NCBI GenBank assembly: GCA_041484525.1
Contig: JBGPHT010000010.1
Span: 24,762-88,761, forward strand
From: JBGPHT01 sp041484525
GTDB taxonomy: Bacteria > Acidobacteriota > Terriglobia > Bryobacterales > Bryobacteraceae
Length of the DNA stretch: 64,000 nt
Direction of reading: 5' to 3'
A program made the translations under genes and the position numbers. This document shows, piece by piece, positions 51,090-60,172 of this stretch. Under the pieces are notes generated by a model, which was given only the letters and a program-made list of their open reading frames with translations, was not told where the DNA came from and searched no databases. The stretch's first letter is position 1, and each line of letters starts with the position of its first letter.

Positions 51090-51446
51090 AGCGACGCGAC
51101 CAGTGAATCGCGTGGGTATTGAGAAACCGGCGCGGAGGAATTCGGCGTAGGCGTCCTGAAGGTCCGCGAGATCATGGGAATTCAGGACATCGCCGCGGTC
51201 CCGCAGATGCCGCCCTGCCCTGAAGGGCGCGATCGATCTGCACGGCAAGGGTAATCGACGATCGGCCGGAGAATCTCACATACGCTATTCCACCCCCTGC
51301 TCGGGAATCGGCTTGATGGCCGAAATTTTCCAAATGCCCGAGCTTTCGCTGTGACCGGCTATGACCCGCTCTCTGGCGACTGCATTCGCCTATTGGTACG
51401 CCGATTCAGTGCCATCCCTGCGGCGATTCGATCGGGTCCGGGAAGC
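51090..51446. other. Gap between convergent outer-membrane protein genes
   Basis: Apart from the cheW fragment, no gene is seen in these 357 bases. The remainder (51259-51446) lacks a supportable reading frame or hairpin. Confidence 0.5.
51132..51258 (+). pseudogene. cheW fragment (degraded partial copy)
   Basis: The stretch is nearly the same as bases about 52562-52700 of the intact cheW: it encodes EEFGVGVLKVREIMGIQDI and AVPQMPP, then loses frame at CCTGCCCTGAAGG and again at CAAGGGTAA, ending in an in-frame stop. Neither end of the gene is present. This looks like the remains of a duplication of the region upstream of the chemotaxis operon, about 1.4 kb before cheW. Confidence 0.85.
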
Positions 51447-52253
51447 TCAGAGAAACGCCTTCAAGTGAGGGTGGCGATACACGAATCCGGCTGCGAGAAA
51501 CCAGCCGCTACGGGCTCCTGCCACGGTATGCCCCGCCGACAGGTCAAGCTGGGCGTTCTGGCCCAAGCCATGGGTGACTCCGCTCGCGGCCACCCACGAT
51601 GTGCCCTGCCCTCTTTCGAGATTCACCCTGTAGACCTCCCAAGTTCCCGCAAATCCGCCCGCCAACCGGTGCCCCGCGGAGATGCTGAACGCAGAGTCGA
51701 GGACGCGGCCCTTGTCGTCGGAAACGGAGGCGACATTGAAGGTGCCGCTGATTGAAAATGCCTTGGGAAGGTTTTTCGACCAACCCAGTTTCACCTCCGG
51801 ATCGACTGCCCCGCTGGTGAGCGCTTCATTTCCAACCGGTATCGACAAATTTCCGATCAACGACAGGGCTGGCCCGAACTTCCCTTCGTCATGCAGCTTG
51901 AACTTGAGCCCGACGGTGTGGTCGGAGAGCCCGGAAGCCCGTGACAAGCTTTCGACCGGCCGCGCCGTCTGCCACACGTATCCTTCGCCCTCAAACCGAA
52001 GCTCCACGCGCCGTGAAATCCCGAAGCGCAACAGAGTCTGAGGCCCGGCATAGGCGGTTTCCCGGTCGCCTCCGCGCCCGCCCCGGTCTAGCGCAAAACC
52101 GCCTTCCACTTGGGTAACCAGCTTACCCACGACCTCGGTGGACTCGCCAAAGCCAGGCCGGTCCGGTGCGAGCTCACCCGGCTCTGGCACCGTTTGGGAC
52201 AGCGCGGATCCCGCCATAGTCATCGCGAGTAGCAACACTCGTAGGTTTGACAT
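51447..52253 (-). CDS. Secreted outer-membrane beta-barrel protein (phenol MetA-deg-like)
   Basis: 268 residues from ATG 52253 with signal peptide (LLLAMTMAGSALSQ). The mature part begins PEPGELAPDRPGFGESTEVVG, an arrangement usual in the MetA-pathway outer-membrane group annotated as transporters, followed by strands of barrel type (LLRFGISRRVELRFEGEGY, VGLKFKLHDEG, GPALSLIGNLSIPVG) and a C-terminal FVYRHPHLKAFL. The substrate is unknown. It is divergent from cheW. Confidence 0.7.
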   Translation of the reverse strand: MSNLRVLLLAMTMAGSALSQTVPEPGELAPDRPGFGESTEVVGKLVTQVEGGFALDRGGRGGDRETAYAGPQTLLRFGISRRVELRFEGEGYVWQTARPVESLSRASGLSDHTVGLKFKLHDEGKFGPALSLIGNLSIPVGNEALTSGAVDPEVKLGWSKNLPKAFSISGTFNVASVSDDKGRVLDSAFSISAGHRLAGGFAGTWEVYRVNLERGQGTSWVAASGVTHGLGQNAQLDLSAGHTVAGARSGWFLAAGFVYRHPHLKAFL

Positions 52254-52474
52254 GCTTCTTCTTATCGAAGCCGGCGCCGAAAGTGTGAGGGTTCTCGATT
52301 TGCCGGCGCGCATCTGTTCGCCGCCGGGGGCAGACCCATGCCGGCCTGGCTCTCGGTGCCCTTGGACGAAGCGGATCGCGTATTACCAGCAAATCCTACG
52401 GGGGTATCGAGAAATCGCCAAACGCGCCGATAGAACACTTCGAGGGATTCACGTCCCGCGAAACGAGGAGAAAC

Positions 52475-52996
52475 ATGCAAGCAACTCTCTCCGCACCGGC
52501 GGCGAGCACCCCTGCACTCAAATCGGATGAGCGTGCGGGCAAGTACCTGACCTTCATCATCGGCAAGGAGGAATTCGGCGTAGGCGTACTGAAAGTCCGC
52601 GAGATTATGGGGATCCAGGATATCACCGCGGTGCCGCAGACGCCGCCTTACCTGAAGGGCGTGATCAATCTGCGCGGCAAGGTAATCCCCGTCATCGATC
52701 TGCGCTTGAAGTTCGGGCTGCCCAGCATCGACTATACCCAGCGCACGTGCATCATCGTCGTCCAGATAAAGAGTGGATCCACTCTTCTCCTGATGGGAAT
52801 CGTCGTGGACGAAGTTTCCGAGGTGATCACGATGGCCTCTGGCGATATCGAAGATACCCCCGATTTCGGCGCGAATGTGGCCACCAGCTACATTCTCGGC
52901 ATGGCGAAAATCAAGGGCAAGGTGAAGATCCTGCTCGACATCAACGAAGTCCTCACCAGTCAGGAGATCCACGGCCTCGAAGCCGTAATTCAATAA
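52475..52996 (+). CDS. cheW: Chemotaxis coupling protein CheW
   Basis: 173 residues. GAGGAG lies 4 bases before the ATG. The CheW fold is plain: LTFIIGKEEFGVGVLKVREIM, AVPQTPPYLKGVINLRGKVIPVIDLR, MGIVVDEVSEVI. It links receptor and CheA in the signalling array. A 19-residue N-terminal extension and a short C-terminal tail are normal. First gene of the operon, 9 bases before the receptor gene. An inactive partial copy lies upstream at 51132. Confidence 0.95.
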   Translation: MQATLSAPAASTPALKSDERAGKYLTFIIGKEEFGVGVLKVREIMGIQDITAVPQTPPYLKGVINLRGKVIPVIDLRLKFGLPSIDYTQRTCIIVVQIKSGSTLLLMGIVVDEVSEVITMASGDIEDTPDFGANVATSYILGMAKIKGKVKILLDINEVLTSQEIHGLEAVIQ

Positions 52997-53005
52997 AGGA
53001 AGAAC

Positions 53006-54628
53006 ATGAAGACAATGACGATTGGTAAGAAATTGATGGGCAGCTTCGTCGCAACGCTGCTCCTGACACTGGCGCTGGGATTGTCCTCGCTAAATTCGAT
53101 TGGCAGGCTGTCGGATAGTTTCGACGTAGCCGTGGGCAAGACGGCGAAAAAGATCGTGCTGAGTGGTGCCGTCGACAACGCCGAATCGGACATGGTGGCT
53201 TCCCAGCGTGGCGTCATCGAGTTCACGTTTGGAAAAGTGCCGTCGGCAGTTGAGAAGGCCAAGCAGGAATTCGAGTCGTCGGCGCAGACGTGGGCCAAAT
53301 CACTTGCCGAGATCCGGCCGATGCTGGTCACAGAAGAGGGAAGGCAGTCGGCCGACCAGTTGGAATCCAATTTGGCTGCGTGGCGTCCGATTTTCGCTGA
53401 AATCTGCCAGCTCGCCGCATCCGGGAACCCAGACGCCGCGCTGAAACTCGCAGTGGAAAAGACTGTGCCGATTTACCAATCTGCTAGCAAGGCAGCGCAG
53501 CGAATCCTGGAGATCCAGATAGGATTGTTGGAGAAGGACAGAGTTGCCACGGCTGATCTGAACAGCGCGAGCCACTGGATTGCTCTCACGCTGATCGGCC
53601 TGTCGCTCGCGCTCGGGATAGGCATTTTGTTCATAGTCAGGCAAACCACTCAGACTCTAGTCAAAGCTTCGAGCGAACTTGCCGAGGGCGCCGAGCAGGT
53701 CTCGAGCGCCGCGGGCCAGGTCTCCGGCTCCAGCCAGTCCTTGGCGCAAGGCGCTTCCGAGCAGGCCGCTTCCCTGGAAGAGACCTCCGCTTCGAGCGAA
53801 GAGATGGCTTCCATGACGCGCAAGAACGCCGAGAACTCGCAGCAGGCGGCCGCCTTCATGAATGCCGTGAGCCAGCGCGTGGCCGAGGCCAATCGCACTC
53901 TGGCCGATATGACCACGTCCATGCAGGAAATCGGCGCGTCCAGCGGCAAAATCTCCAAAATCATCAAAGTCATCGACGAGATCGCCTTCCAGACGAACAT
54001 TCTGGCGCTGAACGCGGCCGTCGAAGCGGCGCGCGCCGGTGAAGCGGGCATGGGATTCGCCGTGGTCGCCGACGAGGTGCGCAACCTGGCGCAGCGCAGC
54101 GCTCAGGCAGCCAAGGATACAGCCGCGCTGATCGAAGATTCGATTCTCAAATCCGGAGAGGGCAGCAGAAAGCTGGGCGAGGTCGCCGGCTCGATTCAAG
54201 CCATCACGGAAGGCGCCGGCAAGGTGAAGACACTGGTGGATGAGGTGGAAGCATCGAGTAAGGAGCAGGCTCAGGGGATCGAGCAGATCTCGAAAGCCGT
54301 CGCCCAGATGGACGAAGTGACGCAACGGACCGCCGCCAACGCCGAGGAGAGTGCGGCGGCGAGCGAAGAGTTGAACGCGCAATCGCAAGCCTTGAAGGCA
54401 GTGGTGGAGCAACTGCAGGCGCTGGTCGGCGCGGGCTCCGGCCATTCCACGGCGCTCCGGCAGCCCATCGCCGCTCAAAGGCCTACAGCCGCGCGCCCCA
54501 TCCCGAGCACCCGTCGTTTGCAATCCGGAACGGCCGCTCCACGTAAGGCGGCTCCGGCTCTGACGGGCGTCACCGCAGGCCGCGCGGCAGCGTTCCCGCT
54601 CGACGATAGCGAATTCAAGGAATTCTAA
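53006..54628 (+). CDS. mcp: Methyl-accepting chemotaxis protein
   Basis: 540 residues. Two membrane helices (about 10-30 and 190-212) bracket a helical periplasmic sensor domain of four-helix-bundle size. I see no clear HAMP motif after the second helix. The conserved hairpin tip is present (IDEIAFQTNILALNAAVEAARAGEAGMGFAVVADEVRNLA). Flanking helices carry paired Glu/Gln methylation-type sites (EQAASLEETSASSEEM). The tail ends DDSEFKEF after a Pro/Ala-rich linker, which may tether CheR or CheD. Sole receptor in the operon, so it probably gives this array its signal. Confidence 0.93.
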   Translation: MKTMTIGKKLMGSFVATLLLTLALGLSSLNSIGRLSDSFDVAVGKTAKKIVLSGAVDNAESDMVASQRGVIEFTFGKVPSAVEKAKQEFESSAQTWAKSLAEIRPMLVTEEGRQSADQLESNLAAWRPIFAEICQLAASGNPDAALKLAVEKTVPIYQSASKAAQRILEIQIGLLEKDRVATADLNSASHWIALTLIGLSLALGIGILFIVRQTTQTLVKASSELAEGAEQVSSAAGQVSGSSQSLAQGASEQAASLEETSASSEEMASMTRKNAENSQQAAAFMNAVSQRVAEANRTLADMTTSMQEIGASSGKISKIIKVIDEIAFQTNILALNAAVEAARAGEAGMGFAVVADEVRNLAQRSAQAAKDTAALIEDSILKSGEGSRKLGEVAGSIQAITEGAGKVKTLVDEVEASSKEQAQGIEQISKAVAQMDEVTQRTAANAEESAAASEELNAQSQALKAVVEQLQALVGAGSGHSTALRQPIAAQRPTAARPIPSTRRLQSGTAAPRKAAPALTGVTAGRAAAFPLDDSEFKEF

Positions 54629-54642
54629 TCGGACACTCCGGA

Positions 54643-54664
54643 GCGCGGGCGGAGCCGCCCGCGC
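54643..54664 (+). repeat. Hairpin with 8-bp stem between mcp and cheA
   Basis: GCGCGGGC, 6-base loop GGAGCC, then GCCCGCGC in the 44-base gap. It is similar in kind to the rpiB-glyA hairpin and could lower expression of cheA relative to cheW and mcp. Confidence 0.6.
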
Positions 54665-54672
54665 CATTCACT

Positions 54673-56607
54673 ATGCCAAACAATTCCGATTCCGCGCTGC
54701 TCGCCTCGCTACAGCAGAGTATCGAAGCCATGGCGCTCGAAGTAGCGCTCCGCGACCTCAGCTCTACCGAGCTGATCCAGCCCCTGGCCCCGATGCTGGC
54801 CGGGATTCGGTGCCAGGCGGAATCCGCGGGAATGGCCGCTCTCGCCCTGGCCGCATCCGTCATGCCGGACACCGAACCGGGCTTGCGCGATATCGTCAGC
54901 CGCCTGCAGCAGCTCCTCGCCACGCCAGACATGCCGGCGCCGGCCGCCGCGCCTGGAGCGCTCGCGTCGCTCCAGCAGGATCCCGAGCTGGTCGGCGACT
55001 TCATCATGGAATCGAGAGAGCATCTGGCCGCCCTCGAAGCGCAACTGCTGGCCCTCGAGCAGGACCCGGGAAACGCGGAAGCCATCAACACCATCTTCCG
55101 CGGATTCCACACCATTAAAGGGTTGGCTGGATTTCTGGACTTCTCGGCTATCCAGCGGTTCGCCCACGAAGTGGAAACCTTGCTCGACCTGGCCCGAAAT
55201 TCGAAGGTGCCCGTCGATTCCGCCCTGATCGACATTATTCTCCAGAGCGCCGACCACATGACTCAGTGTCTGCTCGGAGTGGAAACCGGGGTCGAGCCGG
55301 CCTCCGACGCCGCGCCGCTAATCGCTCGCATCCGGGAGGCGATCGCTGGGGCAGCCGATTCGCAGTCGGATCTCGCGCAGCTTGCCAGCGTGGTCGCCGA
55401 GCCGGCACGCGCCGCTGCCGCCACGCAGGACGCCGCCGCCGGACCCCGCTCCGTCAAAGTGGACACAGGCAAGCTCGACTACCTGGTCGAGATGGCGGGC
55501 GAGTTGGTCATCGCTCAATCGCTGATCCAGCACGATCCGGATTTGGCCGCCGCTCGCAGTCCGCGGCTGACGCGCAATCTGGGACAGTTGACCCGCATCA
55601 CGGCAGACGTCCAGCGTGTCGCCATGGCCATGCGGATGATCCCGGTCGGCCAATTGTTCGGGCGCATGGCGCGTCTGGTGCGCGATCTGGCGCGGAAATC
55701 GGGTAAACAGGCCAATCTGGAGCTCACGGGCGAGGATACCGAGCTCGATCGCAATATGGTTGAAGAGCTGGCGGATCCGCTGATGCATATGATCCGCAAT
55801 GCGGTGGACCACGGCGCCGAGCCGCCCGAAGCGCGCATCGCCTGCGGCAAAAGCCCTGTCGCCCGAATCGACCTGAAGGCCTATCACAAAGGCGGATTCA
55901 TCAACATCGAGGTTTCGGATGACGGCCGGGGCCTGGTGCGCGGCAAGATCCTCGCCAAGGCCCAGCAGCGAGGCTTGGTTTCCGGCGGCGAACAACTGAC
56001 CGATCAGGAAGTGTTCAGCTTCATCTTCGAGCCGGGTTTTTCCACTGCCGAACAGATCACAGACGTCTCCGGCCGAGGTGTCGGTATGGACGTGGTCCAT
56101 AAGCAGATCGTCAAGTTGCGCGGCCGCGTCGATATTTCATCCCGTCCCAGTCAGGGCACCACCTTCGTCATCAAGCTGCCCCTCACGATGGCCATTATCG
56201 AAGGCCTCGTAGTGGGAGTCGGAGTGAACCGGTACATCGTTCCGATATTCGTCGTGAAGGAGATGTTCCGGCCCACCCCGGAATCGCTTTCCACCGTACC
56301 CGATCGCGGCGAGATGGTCCTGGTGCGGGGCTCGCTCCTGCCCATCCTGCGCTTGCACCGGCGCTTCGGCGTCGTCCCCAGATCCGGGGAGCCGTCGGAA
56401 GGCGTTTTGATCGTGGTGGAGAGCGCTCGCAAGAACTTTTGTGTGCTGGTTGACGAGCTGATTGGAAAGCAGGAAGTCGTAATCAAGAGCCTGGGAGAAA
56501 CCTTCAAGAATGTAACCGGTGTCGCCGGGGGATCCATTCTGGGAGACGGCCGGGTAGGACTGATTCTGGATGTGGAGGCGCTCTTTGGAAACCCGACCCG
56601 CGAGTGA
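54673..56607 (+). CDS. cheA: Chemotaxis histidine kinase CheA
   Basis: 644 residues. P1 (Hpt) domain with phospho-accepting His146 in FRGFHTIKGLAGF; an N-terminal helical region of about 90 residues lies before it. No P2 is seen. P3 dimerisation (LDYLVEMAGELVIAQSLI), P4 ATPase (LADPLMHMIRNAVDHGAE, VSDDGRGLVRGKI, SGRGVGMDVVHKQI) and P5 CheW-like regulatory domain (LPLTMAIIEGLVVGVGVNRYI to end) follow. It phosphorylates CheY and CheB. Lack of P2 suggests direct contact of the partners with P1 and the kinase core. Confidence 0.96.
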   Translation: MPNNSDSALLASLQQSIEAMALEVALRDLSSTELIQPLAPMLAGIRCQAESAGMAALALAASVMPDTEPGLRDIVSRLQQLLATPDMPAPAAAPGALASLQQDPELVGDFIMESREHLAALEAQLLALEQDPGNAEAINTIFRGFHTIKGLAGFLDFSAIQRFAHEVETLLDLARNSKVPVDSALIDIILQSADHMTQCLLGVETGVEPASDAAPLIARIREAIAGAADSQSDLAQLASVVAEPARAAAATQDAAAGPRSVKVDTGKLDYLVEMAGELVIAQSLIQHDPDLAAARSPRLTRNLGQLTRITADVQRVAMAMRMIPVGQLFGRMARLVRDLARKSGKQANLELTGEDTELDRNMVEELADPLMHMIRNAVDHGAEPPEARIACGKSPVARIDLKAYHKGGFINIEVSDDGRGLVRGKILAKAQQRGLVSGGEQLTDQEVFSFIFEPGFSTAEQITDVSGRGVGMDVVHKQIVKLRGRVDISSRPSQGTTFVIKLPLTMAIIEGLVVGVGVNRYIVPIFVVKEMFRPTPESLSTVPDRGEMVLVRGSLLPILRLHRRFGVVPRSGEPSEGVLIVVESARKNFCVLVDELIGKQEVVIKSLGETFKNVTGVAGGSILGDGRVGLILDVEALFGNPTRE

Positions 56608-57409
56608 AGAACTGTCGCAGCGTGAATTCGATCGGATTACCGACCTTGCCTTCCGGACTTGCGGCATCGACCTCAAGAACGGAAAGCAGGAGTTGGTTCA
56701 GGCTCGATTGGGCAAGAAAATCCGCCAGGGCAAATTCAACTCCTTTAAACAGTACTACGAACATGTCGTCGCCGATACGACAGGCCAAGAGTTGATTGCT
56801 TTGCTCGACGCTCTCACCACAAATTTTACGTCCTTTCTTCGCGAAGCCAGCCATTTCGATCTCTTGCGAAAGACCATCGTACCCAGCCTCAAGGGCCAGA
56901 TCCGCATCTGGAGCGCGGCGTGCTCGACGGGAGAAGAGCCATACACGATCGCTTTCTCTCTGCTCGAGGAGCTTGGGATGCCCGCCGCCAGCCGAATTCA
57001 CATCCTGGCCTCCGATATTTCCTCCCGCGCGCTGGCCGCTGCCGAGCGGGGCGCCTACGAGACCGAACGGTTCAGGGACTTTCCCAAAGACTGGCTAGGG
57101 AAGTATCTCTTGCGCGGCTCGGATCGCTGGGAAGGATGGTTTCGAGTCAAGCCGCCCATCCGCAGCATGATCGAATTCCGGCGCCTCAATCTGATGGAGC
57201 CGTTCCGTCCAGCCCAGCCCTTTCATGTGATCTTTTGCCGCAACGTGATGATCTATTTCAACAAGGAGACGCAAGGACAGCTCGTCAATCGCTTCGCGTC
57301 TTGTCTTGCACCGGGGGGATATTTGCTGATCGGACACGCAGAATCCCTCACCGGATTGGAGCATCCCTACGACTACGTCAAGCCGGCTGTCTACCGGAGG
57401 CCTTTATGA
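56585..57409 (+). CDS. cheR: Chemotaxis methyltransferase CheR, probable TTG start
   Basis: About 274 residues. TTG 56585 is chosen because GGAGG (56574-56578) is ideally spaced; ATG 56570 in the same frame lies before that site. The SAM domain has IWSAACSTGEEPYTIAFSL, ILASDISSRALAAAERG and VIFCRNVMIYFNKETQGQLVNR, all typical. It methylates receptor glutamates. It overlaps cheA by 23 bases and cheD by 4. Confidence 0.93.
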   Translation: METRPASEELSQREFDRITDLAFRTCGIDLKNGKQELVQARLGKKIRQGKFNSFKQYYEHVVADTTGQELIALLDALTTNFTSFLREASHFDLLRKTIVPSLKGQIRIWSAACSTGEEPYTIAFSLLEELGMPAASRIHILASDISSRALAAAERGAYETERFRDFPKDWLGKYLLRGSDRWEGWFRVKPPIRSMIEFRRLNLMEPFRPAQPFHVIFCRNVMIYFNKETQGQLVNRFASCLAPGGYLLIGHAESLTGLEHPYDYVKPAVYRRPL

Positions 57410-57888
57410 ATGTCGTCATCGGTGTGGCCGATTGCCACGTAACCAGCGATACATCCAATGTGCTGGTCACCTATGCGCTGGGCTCCTGCATCGCGGTTGC
57501 GATCTACGACCCCGTCGCCCGGGTGGGTGGTCTGCTGCACTTCATGCTGCCGGAAGCGCCGGCCGGCGCTGGGGAGGCCGGCAAGAGCCCTTACATGTTC
57601 GCCGATAGCGGCATCCCAATGATGTTTCGCGAGGCATACGAGAGGGGCGCCCAGAAGCGCCGCCTACGAGTGCGTGTGGCCGGAGGGGCCCAAATCACGG
57701 ATGCGCAGGGCGTTTTTAATATCGGACAACGGAACTGCCTGGCCATGCGCAAGATTTTCTGGAGGGCGGGGGTGATTGTGCACGCAGAGGAAACAGGCGG
57801 CAAAAGCGCGCGAACGATGCGCTTCGAGATGGAGTCGGGCCGCATCTTTTTGCGGTCGCCCGAGGGACCCGCGGAGAGGGAACTATAG
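57406..57888 (+). CDS. cheD: Chemoreceptor glutamine deamidase CheD
   Basis: 160 residues. The catalytic triad of CheD is seen in normal spacing: Thr22, Cys28 in ALGSCIAVAIYD and His45 in GGLLHFMLPE. It deamidates receptor glutamines and, in other bacteria, works with CheC. Here the CheC-class partner is a CheX-like protein encoded two genes later. ATG overlaps the cheR stop. Confidence 0.94.
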   Translation: MNVVIGVADCHVTSDTSNVLVTYALGSCIAVAIYDPVARVGGLLHFMLPEAPAGAGEAGKSPYMFADSGIPMMFREAYERGAQKRRLRVRVAGGAQITDAQGVFNIGQRNCLAMRKIFWRAGVIVHAEETGGKSARTMRFEMESGRIFLRSPEGPAEREL

Positions 57889-57925
57889 GGCCAGCCTTGC
57901 GGCTTGCCCAGGAGGACGAACACTT

Positions 57926-58312
57926 ATGGCATTTCATCTGATGATTGTGGACGATTCCGCGGCGATGCGGGCATTTATTGTTCGCGTGATCTGGCTTTCG
58001 GGCCTCGACGTAGGGATATGCATGCAGGCTTCGAACGGCCAGGAGGCGTTGGACCTGCTGCGCGCGAACTGGATCGACATCGTCCTGACCGACGTCAATA
58101 TGCCGGTCATGAACGGCGAACAGTTTGTCTGTTGTATGGAAGGGGACGAGATGCTGCGCACCATTCCGGTTCTGGTGGTATCCACCGATGGCAGCGAGAG
58201 CCGCATCCAGCGCATGATGTCCCTCGGCGCCAAAGGGTATGTGAAGAAACCCTTTTCGCCGGAGCTGCTGCGCAAGAGTATGGAACAGCTACTGGGGGTG
58301 AGCAATGATTGA
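57926..58312 (+). CDS. cheY: CheY-like response regulator
   Basis: 128 residues, single receiver domain. Acidic pair in MIVDDSAAMR, phospho-acceptor Asp56 in DIVLTDVNMPVMNG, the Ser/Thr in VVSTDGS and Lys in KGYVKKPFSP. A strong AGGAGGA precedes ATG 57926. It should carry the signal to the motor or another output; no flagellar genes are in the window. Overlaps the CheX-like gene by 8 bases. Confidence 0.92.
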   Translation: MAFHLMIVDDSAAMRAFIVRVIWLSGLDVGICMQASNGQEALDLLRANWIDIVLTDVNMPVMNGEQFVCCMEGDEMLRTIPVLVVSTDGSESRIQRMMSLGAKGYVKKPFSPELLRKSMEQLLGVSND

Positions 58313-58778
58313 AGAAGCAGCAGTACACCAACTTCTGTCGGTATCGGCGCAAAAAGTGCTCGAGGCCATGTTCTTCGTGACACCCGACAAGGTGTCCATG
58401 GACCCGCAAAGGCCAGCCGGGGAACTGATCGCCGCCAGCCTGACGTTTCAAGGAGCGCCCCCCGGCCGGTTTGGGCTTGTCGTCTCGGATCTCGTCGCCA
58501 GGACTCTCGCCGCGAACTTCATCGGATGCGATGATGGTCAGCACTTGCATCCAGCCCAGGTGTCCGGCGTCATGGGGGAGCTCGCTAATATGATGTGCGG
58601 CGCGGCGATCAGCGAGCTGGAATCCAATGCCATCTTCGATCTGAGCGCTCCGGAGTCGACCCACGTCGGGGCTGACGAACCGGGTCCGGACTTTATTGCC
58701 GGCTCGCCCCCCACCTGCCGCTTCGAGTTTCCCGAGGGCGCACTGGTTTTTTCCCTCACGTTCGAGGAACCGGTGTGA
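58305..58778 (+). CDS. cheX: CheX-like CheY-phosphate phosphatase
   Basis: 157 residues. The CheC/CheX/FliY-type active motif is visible as Glu92 and Asn95 in GELANMM. The motif occurs once, as in CheX (CheC has two). It should remove phosphate from CheY, closing the signal. It takes the place of CheZ in this operon. Overlaps cheY and cheB. Confidence 0.82.
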   Translation: MIEEAAVHQLLSVSAQKVLEAMFFVTPDKVSMDPQRPAGELIAASLTFQGAPPGRFGLVVSDLVARTLAANFIGCDDGQHLHPAQVSGVMGELANMMCGAAISELESNAIFDLSAPESTHVGADEPGPDFIAGSPPTCRFEFPEGALVFSLTFEEPV

Positions 58779-59830
58779 TCCCAGACAGGAAAATCAAGGT
58801 CCTGATCGTCGACGATTCCGCCATTGTACGCAAGCTGCTGGGGGAGGCGCTGTCGGGAGAGTCCGATATCGAGGTTGTGGGAACGGCGCCCGATCCGTAC
58901 ATTGCCCGCGACAAGGTCCTGGCGCTGTCCCCGGATGTCCTTACTCTGGATATCGAGATGCCCCGCATGGATGGGCTCACCTTTCTCAAGAAGTTGATGC
59001 TCTTTCGTCCCATGCCCGTAATCGTAATCAGCTCGCTGGCCAAAGCTTCCTGTCAGGCCGGAGTGGAGGCGCTGCGTGCCGGCGCCGTGGAAGTCATGGC
59101 CAAGCCGGGCGGTCCCTACTCGGTCGGTGAACTGAAGGTCTCCCTCGCGACCAAAATCCGTGCGGCGGCGGCCTCGCGGGTCGCGCGGCCGCGCCCGCCT
59201 ATGCCGCAGCCGGAGGCTCCACCGCCCCCGCCCACTGCCGGGAAATTCAACCCGCTGGCGCTGATCGCGATCGGAGCGTCCACTGGCGGCACGGAAGCCA
59301 TCGAAGAGGTTCTCACGCACCTGCCTGCCGATATGCCCGGCATCGTCATCACGCAACACATCCCGGCCGGCTTCTCGCGCGCGTTCGCCGATCGTCTGCA
59401 CAAGGTCTGCCCCATGCGTGTGGCCGAGGCAGGGGATGGCGACATAGTCCAATCCGGACTGGCCCTGATCGCTCCGGGGAACTTCCACATGATCCTGCGC
59501 AAGTCGGGCGGCGTCTACCGGGTGACGGTAAAGGATGGACCGATGGTCTGCTATCAGCGTCCCTCGGTAGACGTGCTGTTCAGCTCGGTAGCAGAGGCAG
59601 CCGGACCGAACGCCGTCGGTGTGATCCTCACGGGCATGGGCTCGGATGGAGCACAGGGAATGAAGAAGATGAAATCCGCCGGCGCCTCCACGATCGCTCA
59701 GGACGAGGCAAGCTGCGTGGTCTTCGGCATGCCCAAGGAGGCCATTCGCCTAGGCGGGGCCGACCGGGTGGTCCCATTGCACTCGATCGCCCAGGCCATC
59801 CGTACCGCCCTTATCGCTACCGGGGTGTAG
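58775..59830 (+). CDS. cheB: Chemotaxis methylesterase CheB
   Basis: 351 residues, GTG start overlapping the previous stop. N-terminal receiver (VLIVDDSAIVRKLL, Asp59 in LTLDIEMPRMDG), a Pro-rich linker, and the CheB esterase domain with Ser169 in IGASTGGTEAI, His195 in ITQHIPAGFS and Asp291 in TGMGSDGAQG. It removes methyl groups from the receptor when phosphorylated by CheA. Last gene of the operon; nothing clearly terminator-like follows within 50 bases. Confidence 0.96.
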   Translation: MIPDRKIKVLIVDDSAIVRKLLGEALSGESDIEVVGTAPDPYIARDKVLALSPDVLTLDIEMPRMDGLTFLKKLMLFRPMPVIVISSLAKASCQAGVEALRAGAVEVMAKPGGPYSVGELKVSLATKIRAAAASRVARPRPPMPQPEAPPPPPTAGKFNPLALIAIGASTGGTEAIEEVLTHLPADMPGIVITQHIPAGFSRAFADRLHKVCPMRVAEAGDGDIVQSGLALIAPGNFHMILRKSGGVYRVTVKDGPMVCYQRPSVDVLFSSVAEAAGPNAVGVILTGMGSDGAQGMKKMKSAGASTIAQDEASCVVFGMPKEAIRLGGADRVVPLHSIAQAIRTALIATGV

Positions 59831-60172
59831 TTATTCGAAACCGCCTTCGAGCGCGCATTCCGGCGCAAGCTCAGGGCGAAGAATCAGGCATGCGTGACAT
59901 CCGCAGCCGGACCCGCCCCGACAGGGTTAGCGGCACCACTACGGAAAGCCGGCAGAAACAAAGCACGAGGTGCCACAGATAGACGCGTCAGAGTGCGCCA
60001 ATCACCAGGCCCTCGTCGAACGGGCAGTCCGAAAGGGATCGCGCATCCTGTTCTTCCCCTTCAGCCGTCCTTATTTTGGCTGTTGTAGAATAATAAGGAA
60101 TGCGCGTCGGACGGTGGCCGAGTTCCCCCGGCGAAACGCCTTCAAGCATTTTTCCAAGTCGTTGCCCTCAGC
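59831..60172. other. Gap between chemotaxis operon and tRNA-Thr remnant
   Basis: No gene is supported. A TAGAAT at about 60085 could be the -10 of the original tRNA-Thr transcription unit, about 85 bases before the tRNA 5' end. Confidence 0.4.

Noticed and set aside
60105..60172. Possible second tRNA (GGTGGCCGAG) just upstream of repeat copy A
   Set aside because: Only the D-arm-like bases fit; acceptor stem, anticodon stem and T-arm cannot be formed.
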